Below, piece after piece: positions 1-8,186 of a stretch of 64,000 bases of DNA. Within the stretch, counting starts at the first letter, position 1. Every line of letters begins with the position of its first letter. The notes below the pieces were generated by a model. It did no database searches, was not told the origin of the DNA, and was given only the letters and a program-made list of their open reading frames with translations. The DNA is from Alphaproteobacteria bacterium (GTDB lineage Bacteria; Pseudomonadota; Alphaproteobacteria; Rhizobiales; Methyloligellaceae). A program made the translations under genes and the position numbers. The DNA is taken from positions 248,001-312,000 of the forward strand of contig VGDX01000001.1 in the NCBI GenBank assembly GCA_016869535.1. Reading direction: 5' to 3'.

Positions 1-60
1 AGTTCTTGTCCAGGTTGGGCGTTACTTTGCCGCACGTAAGTCTCCGCGCGCTGTTTACCG

Positions 61-726
61 TTAGACCGGCGCGTGGCACTCCGGCGTGTCGTTCTTGACG
101 CTGTTGACGGCGCGGTTCACGGCGTAAGCCTCCATCAGCTTGGCGTCGTAAGGCTTGAGCAGGGCGCGTAATTCTTCGGATGTTGCGCCGGCGCCGAGCC
201 AGCGATCGTAATCCTCCGGCATCAGCATCACCGGCATGCGGTCATGCACGCGGGCGACGAGATCGTTCGGGCCGCCGACGATGATGGCCGCCGACACGAT
301 GTCCTCACCGCCCTGCCGGGTGAATTCCCACAGCCCGGCGAAGGCGAACGGCTCGAGATCCTTGCGGGTGTAGCGCCAGGGCTGCTTGCCGTCGGCGCGC
401 TGCTCCCACTCGAAGAAGCCGGTCGCCGGGATCAGGCAGCGGCGCTTACGGAAGGCTTCGCGGAACAGCGGCTTCTCATGAACCGTCTCGGCCCGCGCAT
501 TGATATGCGGGGCTTTCGGCTTCTCCTTCATCCAGGCGGGGATCAGGCCCCAGCGGGCCATCACCACTTCGCGCTCCCCGTCGCGCGGGTCGATGCGCAC
601 GATGGGGATGGCGTCGGTGGGCGCGATATTGTAGCGCGGCGGGAAATTCGATTGCGGCAGGCGCGCGGCCTTGAAGGCGCGGGCGTAGATTTCCTGGGCG
701 ATGACGAGGTCGTAACGGGCGCACAT
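61..726 (-). CDS. yedK: SOS response-associated peptidase (SRAP/YedK family)
   Basis: A 221-residue protein that matches the whole SRAP fold. It begins MCARYDL, so removal of Met exposes Cys2, the residue that in this family forms a thiazolidine crosslink with abasic sites in single-stranded DNA. The other active-site positions are visible: Asn76 in HINARAE, Glu106 in ATGFFEWE and His161 in VHDRMPVML. Length is usual for the family (about 220). It is the last of a minus-strand series with the SGNH-like gene (734-1471), only 7 nt away. Its expected role is shielding abasic sites at stalled forks. No LexA box was identified upstream. Confidence 0.93.
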   Translation of the reverse strand: MCARYDLVIAQEIYARAFKAARLPQSNFPPRYNIAPTDAIPIVRIDPRDGEREVVMARWGLIPAWMKEKPKAPHINARAETVHEKPLFREAFRKRRCLIPATGFFEWEQRADGKQPWRYTRKDLEPFAFAGLWEFTRQGGEDIVSAAIIVGGPNDLVARVHDRMPVMLMPEDYDRWLGAGATSEELRALLKPYDAKLMEAYAVNRAVNSVKNDTPECHAPV

Positions 727-733
727 TCGGAAG

Positions 734-1471
734 CTAATCCGTGTAGATCTCCGAGCGCTTGGCGGCGAAGTCGTGGGTGGTGAGGAGGGTGGCGACAGCG
801 CGGGCGATCTTCTCGCCGCCCGTCACCGAGGCCTCGATGGGATTGGCGTAGTCGTCCCTCTCGCTCATGATGAGCCGGAGATCGATCACCGGCAGGCCGC
901 GCGCGAAAGCCTCGCGGGTGATCATGTCGTTATAGGCGGCAAGCGCGGTGTTGGACATGCCGGTCCGCGCGGCGTCGCTGTAGTGTGTATCGTGGATGGT
1001 GGCGATGGCGACCGGCAGCTTGCTGGCGAGCACCCCGTCGAGCATCTTGCGGTAGCTCGCGGTGAAATCCTCCCTGATTTCGTTGAGCTGCTCGAGCGCG
1101 TCGGCGACCGTGTCAGCCTCGTCCTCGAAGAAGGCTTCCAGCCCGAGCGCGTTGTCGCCGCCGACCGACAGCACGAGATGGCTCGCATCGGGGGGAAGCT
1201 GCTCGAGCTGGGTGGCGATGTCGGCATTGAGCGCGCTGTCGGCGGCAAGCACGGTCACCTGCCAGTCGCTGGGCAGAAGCGTCTTCAGTTGCGCGGCGAC
1301 ATCGGGTCCGCCCTCGGTATAGGCGGCATTGGCGAAAGCGGAATCGCCGAGCAGCACCACATGCTTGCCCGAAGCGGCTTGGGCGCGCGCCGGCAGAGCG
1401 GCGGCGCCTGCGATCAAAGCGAGGCCGGTCATCAGGCTTCGTCGTGTCAACGCGAATGGTGTGTCAGGCAT
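734..1471 (-). CDS. Secreted SGNH/GDSL-like hydrolase
   Basis: A 245-residue protein starting at 1471, chosen because a strong GGGAGGGA ribosome site lies just upstream; a longer reading frame continues to 2764 but is a shadow of the transporter gene. Residues 1-32 form an export signal with a twin-arginine-like TRRSLM followed by a hydrophobic stretch and a cleavage site after PARAQA. The mature part begins with KHVVLLGDSAF, a GDS block like that of SGNH esterases, and has SVGGDNAL where the family carries its GxND block. The last block (Asp/His) is less clear; HDTHYSD is present. The substrate is unknown. It is followed closely by yedK. Confidence 0.7.
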   Translation of the reverse strand: MPDTPFALTRRSLMTGLALIAGAAALPARAQAASGKHVVLLGDSAFANAAYTEGGPDVAAQLKTLLPSDWQVTVLAADSALNADIATQLEQLPPDASHLVLSVGGDNALGLEAFFEDEADTVADALEQLNEIREDFTASYRKMLDGVLASKLPVAIATIHDTHYSDAARTGMSNTALAAYNDMITREAFARGLPVIDLRLIMSERDDYANPIEASVTGGEKIARAVATLLTTHDFAAKRSEIYTD

Positions 1472-1536
1472 GCGTCCCTCCCGCGTGAACAGCCATCGCT
1501 TTCGCATATCTCGCCGCGTCTGTCCTCTCCCTAAAG

Positions 1537-2835
1537 TCATGCCGCCTCGGCGAGGCGATCGCGCCGCCGCTGCGCATAGCCGAAAATCAGCGTGAGCGCG
1601 GCGCCTGTCAGCAAGCTGCCGGCGAGGAAGAACAACGCGGCGCTGAAGTCGCCGGTCTCCTGACGCAAGACGCCGATGACGGCCGGCGCGATCAAACCGC
1701 CGAGATTGCCGATCGAGTTGACCAGCGCCAGTCCGGCCGCGGCGCCAAGGCCGGTGAGGATGGCTGTGGGCAGGGACCAGAAGGCGCCGAGCGCGGCATA
1801 GATGCCAATCGTGACCAGGGTGAGCGCGATCATGGTGGGGAGCAGCGGACCGCTCACGGCGGACCAGATGAAGGCGATGCCGGCAAGAGCGAGCGGCAGC
1901 GCCGTATGCCAGATGCGTTCGCCGACGCGATCCGAGCGCCGTCCCCAGATCACCATGAGGGCGGCGGCGAAGACATAAGGGATGGCGGTGAGAAAACCGA
2001 TCTTGAGCGGCGACAGGCCGAAAGTCTGGATCACCTGCGGCATCCAGAAGGCGATGCCGTAGAGCCCGGAGCAGAGGAAGAAATAGATCAGTCCGAGCAT
2101 CAGGACACGCGGACGGATGAAGGCATGGCTGAGCTGGTGGTAGCCCGTCTCGCGGGTGACATCGGCCTCCGCCGCGAGCCGCGCTGTGAGCGCTTCGCGC
2201 TCCGCCACCGTGAGCCATGAGGCCTGCTCCGGCCGGTCGGTGAGGAAGCGCAGCGTGATAAGCCCGAGCAGCACGGCGGGCAGGCCCTCGATCAGGAACA
2301 TCCACTGCCAGCCCTTGATGCCGAGAAAGCCGTCGAGTTCGAGCAGCGCGCCGGATAACGGTCCGCCGAATACGGTGGCGAGTGGCACCGCCGCCATGAA
2401 CATGGCCACCACGCGGGCGCGCTCGCGGGCGGGAAACCAATAGGTCAGATAGAGGATGATGCCGGGAAAGAAGCCGGCCTCGGCCACGCCGAGCAGGAGG
2501 CGCAACAGATAGAAGCTGGTGACGCCGCTCACCAGCGCCATGGCCATCGACACGAGGCCCCAGCTGATCATGATGCGCGCGATCCAGATGCGCGCCCCGA
2601 AGCGGTGCAGCGCCAAATTGCTCGGCACCTCGAACAGGATGTAGCCGATGAAGAAAATGCCGGCGCCGGTGCCGAATACGGCGGGGGTGAAGCCGAGATC
2701 CTCGTTCATGGCGAGCGCGGCGAAACCGACATTCACCCGGTCGAGGAAACAGATGATGTAGCAAAGGATGAGAAACGGCATGAGTCGGCGCACGGCCTTG
2801 CCGACAGCAGACTGCAATGCCCGTTCCTGGTCCAT
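1537..2835 (-). CDS. MFS transporter, anion:cation symporter (ACS) type
   Basis: A 432-residue inner-membrane carrier with about 12 hydrophobic segments. The start at 2835 (MDQERAL) is preferred over the upstream one at 2880 because a GGGGGGTGG ribosome site precedes it. The N-terminal block FLDRVNVGFAALAMNEDLG and the following FFIGYILFEVPSNL are characteristic of the ACS branch, which includes phthalate, tartrate, glucarate and 4-hydroxyphenylacetate permeases. The exact substrate cannot be read from the sequence. It lies 65 nt upstream of the SGNH-like gene on the same strand and is divergent from the HdeD gene. Confidence 0.88.
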   Translation of the reverse strand: MDQERALQSAVGKAVRRLMPFLILCYIICFLDRVNVGFAALAMNEDLGFTPAVFGTGAGIFFIGYILFEVPSNLALHRFGARIWIARIMISWGLVSMAMALVSGVTSFYLLRLLLGVAEAGFFPGIILYLTYWFPARERARVVAMFMAAVPLATVFGGPLSGALLELDGFLGIKGWQWMFLIEGLPAVLLGLITLRFLTDRPEQASWLTVAEREALTARLAAEADVTRETGYHQLSHAFIRPRVLMLGLIYFFLCSGLYGIAFWMPQVIQTFGLSPLKIGFLTAIPYVFAAALMVIWGRRSDRVGERIWHTALPLALAGIAFIWSAVSGPLLPTMIALTLVTIGIYAALGAFWSLPTAILTGLGAAAGLALVNSIGNLGGLIAPAVIGVLRQETGDFSAALFFLAGSLLTGAALTLIFGYAQRRRDRLAEAA

Positions 2836-2939
2836 GCCACCCCCCGATGCCCCTCGGAGGAGAGGCGGACCGTCAGTCATTGGAGTATTCTTGGGTCACT
2901 AGGCAAGCCGATTCGGCTCAAAATGGGGAGGATACGCAA

Positions 2940-3512
2940 ATGGCAATTCCATTGGAGGCCGCCGCCGCGGCCATGCGCGAGGCCATGCGCGAGACGGTGA
3001 AGAAATATTCGCTGTGGTATCTCCTGCAGGGCGTGCTGCTGATCGTGGCCGGCGTTCTGGCGCTCGTCTATCCGATCATCGCGTCGGTGGCGATCATCAC
3101 GCTGCTCGGCTGGATCCTGATCATCACCGGCGTGCTGCAGGGCATCAGCCTGATCGGCGCCCGCGACGTGCCGCATTACTGGCTGTCGCTGATCTCCGCG
3201 GTGCTCGCCATCGTCATCGGCCTGCTCTTGCTGCGTCAGCCCGATAGCGGGCTCCTGATCATGACCGTGCTGCTCATCGTCTATTTCATGGTCGAGGGCA
3301 TCTCCAAGGTGATCTTCGCGCTCACCATCAAGCCGTTCCCCAATTGGGGCTGGGTGCTGGGAAGCGGGCTCGTCGGCATCCTGCTTGCGGTCTATCTGTG
3401 GGCGAACATGCCGGTCTCTTCCGAATGGGTGCTCGGCGTGCTGCTCGGCATTCTGCTTGTCAGTGAGGGCGTGGCGCTCGCCTATCTCGCCTGGAAAGTG
3501 CGCGAGCTCTGA
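2940..3512 (+). CDS. HdeD family acid-resistance membrane protein (DUF308)
   Basis: A 190-residue integral membrane protein with six predicted hydrophobic helices starting around residue 22 (YSLWYLLQGVLLIVAGVLAL). The pattern of paired short helices and the SLIGARDVPHYWLSLISA linker fits the DUF308/HdeD family; in enteric bacteria HdeD supports acid tolerance at high cell density. The start at 2940 has a GGGGAGGAT ribosome site at 2925-2933; the in-frame start at 2817 lacks one and would overlap the divergent MFS gene. The gene stands alone, with a strong hairpin 27 nt after its stop. Confidence 0.88.
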   Translation: MAIPLEAAAAAMREAMRETVKKYSLWYLLQGVLLIVAGVLALVYPIIASVAIITLLGWILIITGVLQGISLIGARDVPHYWLSLISAVLAIVIGLLLLRQPDSGLLIMTVLLIVYFMVEGISKVIFALTIKPFPNWGWVLGSGLVGILLAVYLWANMPVSSEWVLGVLLGILLVSEGVALAYLAWKVREL

Positions 3513-3531
3513 TCGGATTAAGTGAGCCCAG

Positions 3532-3658
3532 AAAAGCGGCGCCCCCGAGAGCGCGATCCCGGGGGCGTCTATTTAGCAGCTGAATTTTTGTCCGGAGAAA
3601 TCGGCTCGGCGAAAACCTTCGCGACTTTGTTCCCCCGTCTGGCTGCTTCCCTCTTCGG
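3532..3658 (-). ncRNA. Candidate small RNA in the HdeD-DUF2283 gap
   Basis: The 310-nt gap 3513-3822 holds no convincing gene. On the minus strand there is a promoter-like pair, TTGACC (3688-3693) and TCTCAT (3665-3670) with a 17-nt spacer, placing a start near 3658. About 120 nt downstream lies the GC-rich hairpin 3540-3567 followed by TTTT. The transcript would fold a short hairpin around 3644-3663 and contains no good reading frame with a ribosome site. I do not recognise its family. The rest of the gap (3694-3822) shows nothing. Evidence is purely architectural. Confidence 0.33.
3540..3567. terminator. Hairpin terminator, possibly bidirectional
   Basis: A perfect 8-bp stem, CGCCCCCG at 3540-3547 pairing with CGGGGGCG at 3560-3567, with a 12-nt loop. 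On the plus strand it follows the HdeD stop at 3512, with only a weak T-rich tail (TCTATTT). On the minus strand it is followed by CCGCTTTTCT, a better U tract, which would end a minus-strand transcript. Confidence 0.6.
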
Positions 3659-3664
3659 CTGAGG

Positions 3665-3693
3665 ATGAGACTCGATTGTCCGGGACCGGTCAA
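3665..3693 (-). promoter_or_regulatory. Sigma-70-like promoter for the candidate small RNA
   Basis: TTGACC (-35) and TCTCAT (-10) on the minus strand with optimal 17-nt spacing; five of six and four of six consensus matches. There is no minus-strand gene directly downstream other than the candidate RNA and, 145 nt further, the 3' end of the convergent HdeD gene. Confidence 0.35.
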
Positions 3694-3822
3694 GACGTTA
3701 GGGGCCTTTTGCACAATAAGACCCCGGCTCTGCCGCATCTTCGCCGCAAATCAACCCGGGATGCGCAAGTTTGCGGCACGGTTGCAATTCAGGGTTAAAA
3801 GGCAAAGTCTTAGAATAGATTG

Positions 3823-4059
3823 CTAAGCGACTTTGAGCGTGTGTTCTTTGCCGCTCACCGGGTCGACGAAGATGAAGCGGCCACCATCGGCGCTTCCCAG
3901 CTGCTCGTTGGCGTTCAGAAGCTCGATGCCGAACACGGTGCCGTCCGGCGCAATGTCGACGATCAGGTCCTCGCTCACACGCAAAGCCTCGACCTCGGCG
4001 CCCTTCTCACGAAAGGCGATATAGGCGATGTTGCGGCTCGGGTCGTAGGTCAGTCTCAT
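3823..4059 (-). CDS. DUF2283 domain protein (putative antitoxin)
   Basis: A 78-residue protein that is essentially one DUF2283 domain: MRLTYDPSRNIAYIAFRE, a central LIVDIAPDGTVFGIELLNA strand pair, and a short tail. Its start codon overlaps the stop of the DUF4258 gene (ATGA at 4056-4059), so the two are translationally coupled. DUF2283 genes are commonly found beside DUF4258 genes and the pair has been suggested to act like a toxin-antitoxin module; that role is inference here. A hypothetical reader should treat the domain call as firm and the function as open. Confidence 0.82.
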   Translation of the reverse strand: MRLTYDPSRNIAYIAFREKGAEVEALRVSEDLIVDIAPDGTVFGIELLNANEQLGSADGGRFIFVDPVSGKEHTLKVA

Positions 4060-4322
4060 GGCTGTACTTCTGTGAGATATTTCACGATCACCGTTATCAC
4101 AATGGTGGCCCCGTTCTCTACCACCACATAGGCCTCAATCTGCTTTCCGTTGAAATGCTTGCCGCGCCATCGAACTTCTCTCTGGAATTTAAGCCGAAAC
4201 CCGTGTCTTCCATGCTTTGCTGGAAAACGCTCACCTTCGGCAATGGTTTGGTTAACTTCTTCTTCGCTGGCGCCGCGGGCCTTCATGCGTGCCCGTGCAT
4301 GAGGGTGTATCTCTATCCTCAT
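4056..4322 (-). CDS. DUF4258 domain protein (putative toxin-like)
   Basis: An 88-residue basic protein with the DUF4258 signature: an N-terminal HPHARARMKARGASEEEV helix, then strands RLKFQREVRWRGKHF and QIEAYVVVENGATIVITVIV. This fold resembles small RelE/BrnT-like RNases in outline, which together with the DUF2283 partner suggests a toxin, but no activity is shown by the sequence. It begins 42 nt after lepA on the same strand, so it may be read through from lepA or use its own promoter. It overlaps the following DUF2283 gene by four bases. Confidence 0.82.
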   Translation of the reverse strand: MRIEIHPHARARMKARGASEEEVNQTIAEGERFPAKHGRHGFRLKFQREVRWRGKHFNGKQIEAYVVVENGATIVITVIVKYLTEVQP

Positions 4323-4364
4323 AGAGAAACGTTACTGTGTCCTTCGCCGCACGTCCATGAATAG

Positions 4365-6182
4365 CTAATCGGCATCCATCTTCAGCGCGGCGATGAAGGC
4401 CTCCTGAGGAATGTCGACCTTGCCGAAGCTTCGCATCTTCTTCTTGCCGGCCTTCTGCTTCTCCAGAAGCTTGCGTTTGCGGGTGATGTCGCCGCCATAG
4501 CATTTGGCGGTCACGTCCTTGCGCAACGCGCTGATCGTCTCGCGCGCGATGACCTTGCCGCCGATCGCCGCCTGGATCGGGATCTTGAACATGTGGCGCG
4601 GGATGAGGTCTTTCAGCTTCTCCACCATGGCTCTGCCGCGCATCTCGGCGCGCGAGCGGTTGACGATGATCGACAGGGCATCGACCGGATCGTCGTTGAC
4701 GAGCAACGCCATCTTGACCAGGTCGCCGTCTTCGTAGCCGGTGATGTGGTAATCGAACGAGGCATAGCCACGGCTCACCGATTTCAGCCGGTCGTAGAAA
4801 TCGAACACCACTTCGTTGAGCGGCAGTTCGTAGACCACCATGGCGCGGCTGCCGGCATAGGTCAGGTTCTTCTGCCGCCCGCGCCGGTCCTCACAGAGCT
4901 TGAGCACCGAGCCCAGATGCTCATCCGGCACGAGGATGGTCGCCTCGATCCACGGCTCCTCGATCTTGGCGATCTTCTGCGGCTCGGGCATGTCGGCCGG
5001 ATTGTGCAGCTCCTTCATGGTGCCGTCGGTGAGATAGACGCGATAAATCACGCTCGGCGCGGTGGCGATCAGGTCGAGATCGAACTCGCGCTCGAGCCGC
5101 TCGCGGATGATCTCCAGATGCAGCAGGCCGAGAAAACCGCAGCGGAAGCCGAAGCCGAGCGCGGCCGAGGTCTCCATCTCGTAGGAGAAGCTCGCATCGT
5201 TCAGTCTGAGCTTGGCCACGGCCTCGCGCAGATCCTCGAAATCGGATGCATCAACCGGGAACAGGCCGCAGAACACCACGGGCTGCGCCGGCTTGAAGCC
5301 GGCCAGCGGGGTGTCGGCGCCGCGCTTCTCCTCGGTGACGGTGTCGCCGACGCGGGTATCGGCGACCTGGCGGATCGATGCGGTGAAGAAGCCGATCTCG
5401 CCCGGGCCGAGCCGGTCGCGCATTTCCTGCTTGGGACGGAAGATGCCGACACGGTCCACCTGATAGGCGGCGCCGGTGGACATCAGCTTGATGCGGCTCC
5501 CCTTGGTGAGCGTGCCGTCGAAAATGCGCACCAGCACCACCACGCCGAGATAAGCGTCGTACCAGCTGTCGACCAGCAGCGCCTTGAGCGGCGCCTGCGC
5601 GTCGCCCGTCGGCGCGGGGAGACGATGTACGATGGCTTCCAGCACGTCTTCCACGCCGCGGCCGGTCTTGGCGGAAATTTCCAGCGCATCATGCGCGTCG
5701 AGCCCGATCACGTCTTCGATCTGCTCGCGCACCCGGTCGGGTTCGGCCGCCGGCAAATCGATCTTGTTCAGAACCGGCACCACTTCGTGATGGTTGTCGA
5801 GCGCCTGATAGACATTGGCGAGTGTCTGCGCCTCGACCCCTTGCGTGGCATCGACCACGAGAAGCGATCCCTCGCAGGCGGCAAGCGAGCGATTCACCTC
5901 ATAGGCGAAATCGACATGGCCCGGCGTGTCGATCAGGTTCAGTTCGTAAAGCTGTCCGTCATGCGCACGGTAATCCAGGCGCACGGTCTGCGCCTTGATG
6001 GTGATGCCGCGCTCCCGCTCGATATCCATCGAATCGAGCACCTGCTCCTTCATCTCCCGGGCCGTAAGGCCGCCGCATAACTGGATCAGCCGGTCGGCGA
6101 GCGTCGACTTGCCGTGGTCGATATGGGCGATGATGGAGAAGTTGCGGATGCGGGAGAGGGAGGTTGCCTCTTTTGGACTCAT
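4365..6182 (-). CDS. lepA: Elongation factor 4 (LepA)
   Basis: A 605-residue translational GTPase. The G1 loop AHIDHGKST is at residues 19-27, DTPGH and NKIDLP follow, and the C-terminal half carries the LepA-specific domain ending in [20 protein letters not shown], a basic tail that enters the ribosome's peptidyl-transferase centre. Length is normal (about 600). LepA acts during translation initiation and elongation, favouring back-translocation or recovery of stalled ribosomes. It is divergent from the small secreted protein gene at 6332 and upstream of the DUF4258/DUF2283 pair on the same strand. Confidence 0.98.
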   Translation of the reverse strand: MSPKEATSLSRIRNFSIIAHIDHGKSTLADRLIQLCGGLTAREMKEQVLDSMDIERERGITIKAQTVRLDYRAHDGQLYELNLIDTPGHVDFAYEVNRSLAACEGSLLVVDATQGVEAQTLANVYQALDNHHEVVPVLNKIDLPAAEPDRVREQIEDVIGLDAHDALEISAKTGRGVEDVLEAIVHRLPAPTGDAQAPLKALLVDSWYDAYLGVVVLVRIFDGTLTKGSRIKLMSTGAAYQVDRVGIFRPKQEMRDRLGPGEIGFFTASIRQVADTRVGDTVTEEKRGADTPLAGFKPAQPVVFCGLFPVDASDFEDLREAVAKLRLNDASFSYEMETSAALGFGFRCGFLGLLHLEIIRERLEREFDLDLIATAPSVIYRVYLTDGTMKELHNPADMPEPQKIAKIEEPWIEATILVPDEHLGSVLKLCEDRRGRQKNLTYAGSRAMVVYELPLNEVVFDFYDRLKSVSRGYASFDYHITGYEDGDLVKMALLVNDDPVDALSIIVNRSRAEMRGRAMVEKLKDLIPRHMFKIPIQAAIGGKVIARETISALRKDVTAKCYGGDITRKRKLLEKQKAGKKKMRSFGKVDIPQEAFIAALKMDAD

Positions 6183-6271
6183 GGCGGGCTAGGTAGGGGC
6201 GCGGGCGCCCGCCGGTCAAGCGCGGGAGGGAGAAAATGCGGCAAAACCGTGAGGTTGCCATAAATTTTTCG

Positions 6272-6300
6272 TTGTCAGGTCCTAGGCCGGGTCTGCTAGA
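6272..6300 (+). promoter_or_regulatory. Promoter-like element before the small secreted protein
   Basis: TTGTCA at 6272-6277 and GCTAGA at 6295-6300 with a 17-nt spacer. The start codon at 6332 is 32 nt downstream and has a GGAG ribosome site near 6320. The arrangement fits a short independent transcript ending at the hairpin at 6557. Confidence 0.4.
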
Positions 6301-6331
6301 AGGGGCTCCTCAACCGATTGGAGAATAGAAC

Positions 6332-6529
6332 ATGCTCAAGCAAGTGCTTTGCGCCGCGGTTGCGGCCGGTTTTATTGCTGCCGCTTTCACGCCTGTCCAG
6401 GCAGCCTCGGTCGCTCCCGGAACGCCGTGCAAAGAGGCGGCAAAGATGTCGTATCCGGACGATCGCAAGATGCGTCACCACTACAAGAAGTCTTGCAAGC
6501 ACAACTGGAAGCACGCTCAGAAGGGCTAA
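6332..6529 (+). CDS. Small secreted cysteine-containing protein
   Basis: A 65-residue protein with a clear Sec signal: MLKQ, a hydrophobic stretch CAAVAAGFIAAAFT, and a cleavage site after PVQA (about residue 24). The mature peptide is about 41 residues, rich in Lys and His, with two cysteines (CKEAAK and SCKHNWK) that could form one disulphide in the periplasm. It has its own promoter-like element, a GGAG ribosome site and a terminator 28 nt after the stop, so it looks like a complete single-gene unit. I do not recognise a named family; no function is assigned. Confidence 0.72.
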   Translation: MLKQVLCAAVAAGFIAAAFTPVQAASVAPGTPCKEAAKMSYPDDRKMRHHYKKSCKHNWKHAQKG

Positions 6530-6556
6530 TCGGCTTTACCGGTTCAGTAGCCACGG

Positions 6557-6586
6557 AAAGGGGCCCTTGCGGCCCCTTTTCTTTTT
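6557..6586 (+). terminator. Rho-independent terminator
   Basis: Stem AAAGGGGCC at 6557-6565 pairs with GGCCCCTTT at 6571-6579 around a five-base loop, followed by a T-rich run (TCTTTTT). It ends the small secreted protein transcript. The 3' end of the molybdopterin gene on the other strand lies at 6586; the A-rich 5' arm gives the hairpin a T tract on that strand as well, so it may terminate both convergent units. Confidence 0.8.
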
Positions 6587-7368
6587 CAGATGCCGGCATA
6601 CCATTCGTAACCACGGTCTTCCCAATAGCCGCCGCGCCCGCGGCGAATCCTGGCGAGATCGTCGACGGCTTCGATGCGCATGACGTATTTCGGCATCTTG
6701 TAGCCAAGCTGCCGTTCGACCCGCAGCCTGACCGGCGCGCCGTGCGGGATGGGCAGAACCTGATCGTTCATCTCGTAGGCGAGAATGGTCTGCGCGTGGA
6801 ACGCATCGTCCAACCCGATCGATTCGTAATATTTGCCGGCCTCGGTGCCGGTTTTGCCCAGATCGTCGGCGCAATAGAACACGATGTAGCGCGCATCCGC
6901 CTTGAGGCCCGCGCGTTCGAGCAGACCGTGCAGCGGCACGCCCTTCCATTTGCCGATGCAGCTCCATCCCTCCACGCAATCATGCCGCGTGATCTGCGTG
7001 CGCGAAGGCAAGGCGCGTAGCTCGTCAAGCGAAAGCTCGAGGGGCTGCTCGACCAGCCCGCCAAGCGTGAGCTTCCAGTCGGCGAAGCCGTTCTCGGCAT
7101 GGGCGACATATTGCGGGTCGCGAGGATTGATCGAGCCGTTGGCACGGAAATTTTTGGAAATATCGGCCTCGGAGAATTCCCGCGCCAGCGCTTGCGGCGT
7201 GAGCAGCGCCTGTTGTGTGACCCGTGTCAGCGGCTCCGCCAAATCGAGAATTCTCCTCACCCACGGCTCGCTCGACAGCGCGTCGCAGCCACCGAGCATG
7301 GCGGTGCCCGCCAGCGCCATGCCGCGCGTGAGGAAATTGCGGCGATCGATAGGGTTTCCGGAACTCAT
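6586..7368 (-). CDS. Molybdopterin-dependent oxidoreductase (sulfite oxidase fold)
   Basis: A 260-residue periplasmic enzyme. The N-terminus has a twin-arginine motif (DRRNFL) and then AMLGGC at residues 23-28, which looks like a lipobox, so the protein may be a Tat-exported lipoprotein. The molybdenum ligand is Cys131 in RHDCVEGWS, and the Moco-binding histidine and arginine surroundings (PHGAPVRLRVERQLGYK) are typical of the oxidoreductase molybdopterin-binding domain, as in MsrP/YedY. Its start overlaps the stop of the cytochrome b gene (ATGA), so the two make a complex. MsrP is usually paired with the smaller MsrQ, so the substrate here may differ. Confidence 0.88.
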   Translation of the reverse strand: MSSGNPIDRRNFLTRGMALAGTAMLGGCDALSSEPWVRRILDLAEPLTRVTQQALLTPQALAREFSEADISKNFRANGSINPRDPQYVAHAENGFADWKLTLGGLVEQPLELSLDELRALPSRTQITRHDCVEGWSCIGKWKGVPLHGLLERAGLKADARYIVFYCADDLGKTGTEAGKYYESIGLDDAFHAQTILAYEMNDQVLPIPHGAPVRLRVERQLGYKMPKYVMRIEAVDDLARIRRGRGGYWEDRGYEWYAGI

Positions 7369-8180
7369 GGCTTGTCCTCTGCGGGTTCGACGACGTAGCG
7401 GCCGGTAATCATGGAGCGAAGATTGTTCCAGGCGCCCGAGACGAGCACCATGACGATATGGACCACGAAGAACAGGACGATCAGGCTCGCGGTCACGAAA
7501 TGGATGGTGCGCGCGGTTTGCCGCCCGCCCATCACGTCAAGCAGCCAGGGCCAGGCCGCGTCCATGCCCGGCGACATGCCAAGCCCCGACAGCAGCATCA
7601 GCGGCAGAAGCATGAGAACGACGACGAGGTAGCTCAGCTTCTGCAGCACATTATAGCGTTTCGCCTCTTCGCCCTTGGGGAATCTGAAGCGCAAATGCTC
7701 CCGGATCGAGGCGCCGATATGCTTGAGCTCCGGTTTCGACGGCGCGAGGTCGCGCCTGAGATGGCCGCTTGCAAGGCTCCACAGGAGATAGATCACGCCG
7801 TTGAACAGGAACAGCCAGGCAAAGAAGAAGTGCCAGCGCCGCCCCATGGCGAGATCGCGATAGCCGGGGAGGGTGACCGACCAGGGAAAGCCGTATCGCT
7901 GATAACCGCTCTCGGCGTCGCCGCCGGCGCCGAACACGCCCGTGGTGTCGAAGCTGTAACCGAACAGCGTGGTCTCGCCGCGCATCGCTTCGCCGTCGCG
8001 TACCGCCTTCATGGCCAGGATGGGATGATCGAAATCCGAGGCCTGGCCGAGATAGAGCGCCGGATGCGCGTTGAAGATCTGCATTCCGCTCATGAGTAGG
8101 ACGAGCAGGATCAGCGCGTTGATCCAATGCGTCAGCCGTACGGTGCGCGAATGGCGGTAGACGACTTCGTCCTGCTTCAT
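7365..8180 (-). CDS. Cytochrome b/b6 domain membrane protein
   Basis: A 271-residue protein of the b561/Ni-Fe hydrogenase cytochrome b type. It opens YRHSRTVRLTHWINALILL, where the histidine near the first helix is a likely haem ligand; further helices include RWHFFFAWLFLFNGVIYLL and a late HFVTASLIVLFFVVHIVMV with two more candidate His ligands. It should carry electrons between quinol and the adjacent periplasmic molybdopterin enzyme. The start at 8180 is preferred over 8282 because an AAAGAGG ribosome site is seven bases upstream; that site is inside an inverted repeat. Confidence 0.88.
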   Translation of the reverse strand: MKQDEVVYRHSRTVRLTHWINALILLVLLMSGMQIFNAHPALYLGQASDFDHPILAMKAVRDGEAMRGETTLFGYSFDTTGVFGAGGDAESGYQRYGFPWSVTLPGYRDLAMGRRWHFFFAWLFLFNGVIYLLWSLASGHLRRDLAPSKPELKHIGASIREHLRFRFPKGEEAKRYNVLQKLSYLVVVLMLLPLMLLSGLGMSPGMDAAWPWLLDVMGGRQTARTIHFVTASLIVLFFVVHIVMVLVSGAWNNLRSMITGRYVVEPAEDKP

Positions 8181-8186
8181 TGGGTA

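Noticed and set aside
734..2764. A 676-residue open frame on the minus strand.
   Set aside because: Only the last 245 residues have sense; the rest is the transporter gene read in a wrong frame, rich in Arg and His.
3620..3665. Minus-strand GGAAGCAGCCAGA resembles the conserved domain of signal recognition particle RNA.
   Set aside because: The opposing CAGG side of the symmetric loop and the GGAA tetraloop are missing, so the SRP core cannot form.
4593..6080. A 495-residue plus-strand frame opposite lepA, and similar long frames opposite pheT, addA and the kinase fusion.
   Set aside because: Shadows of GC-rich codon usage: the composition is His, Arg and Gly rich without motifs, while the opposite strand encodes known proteins.
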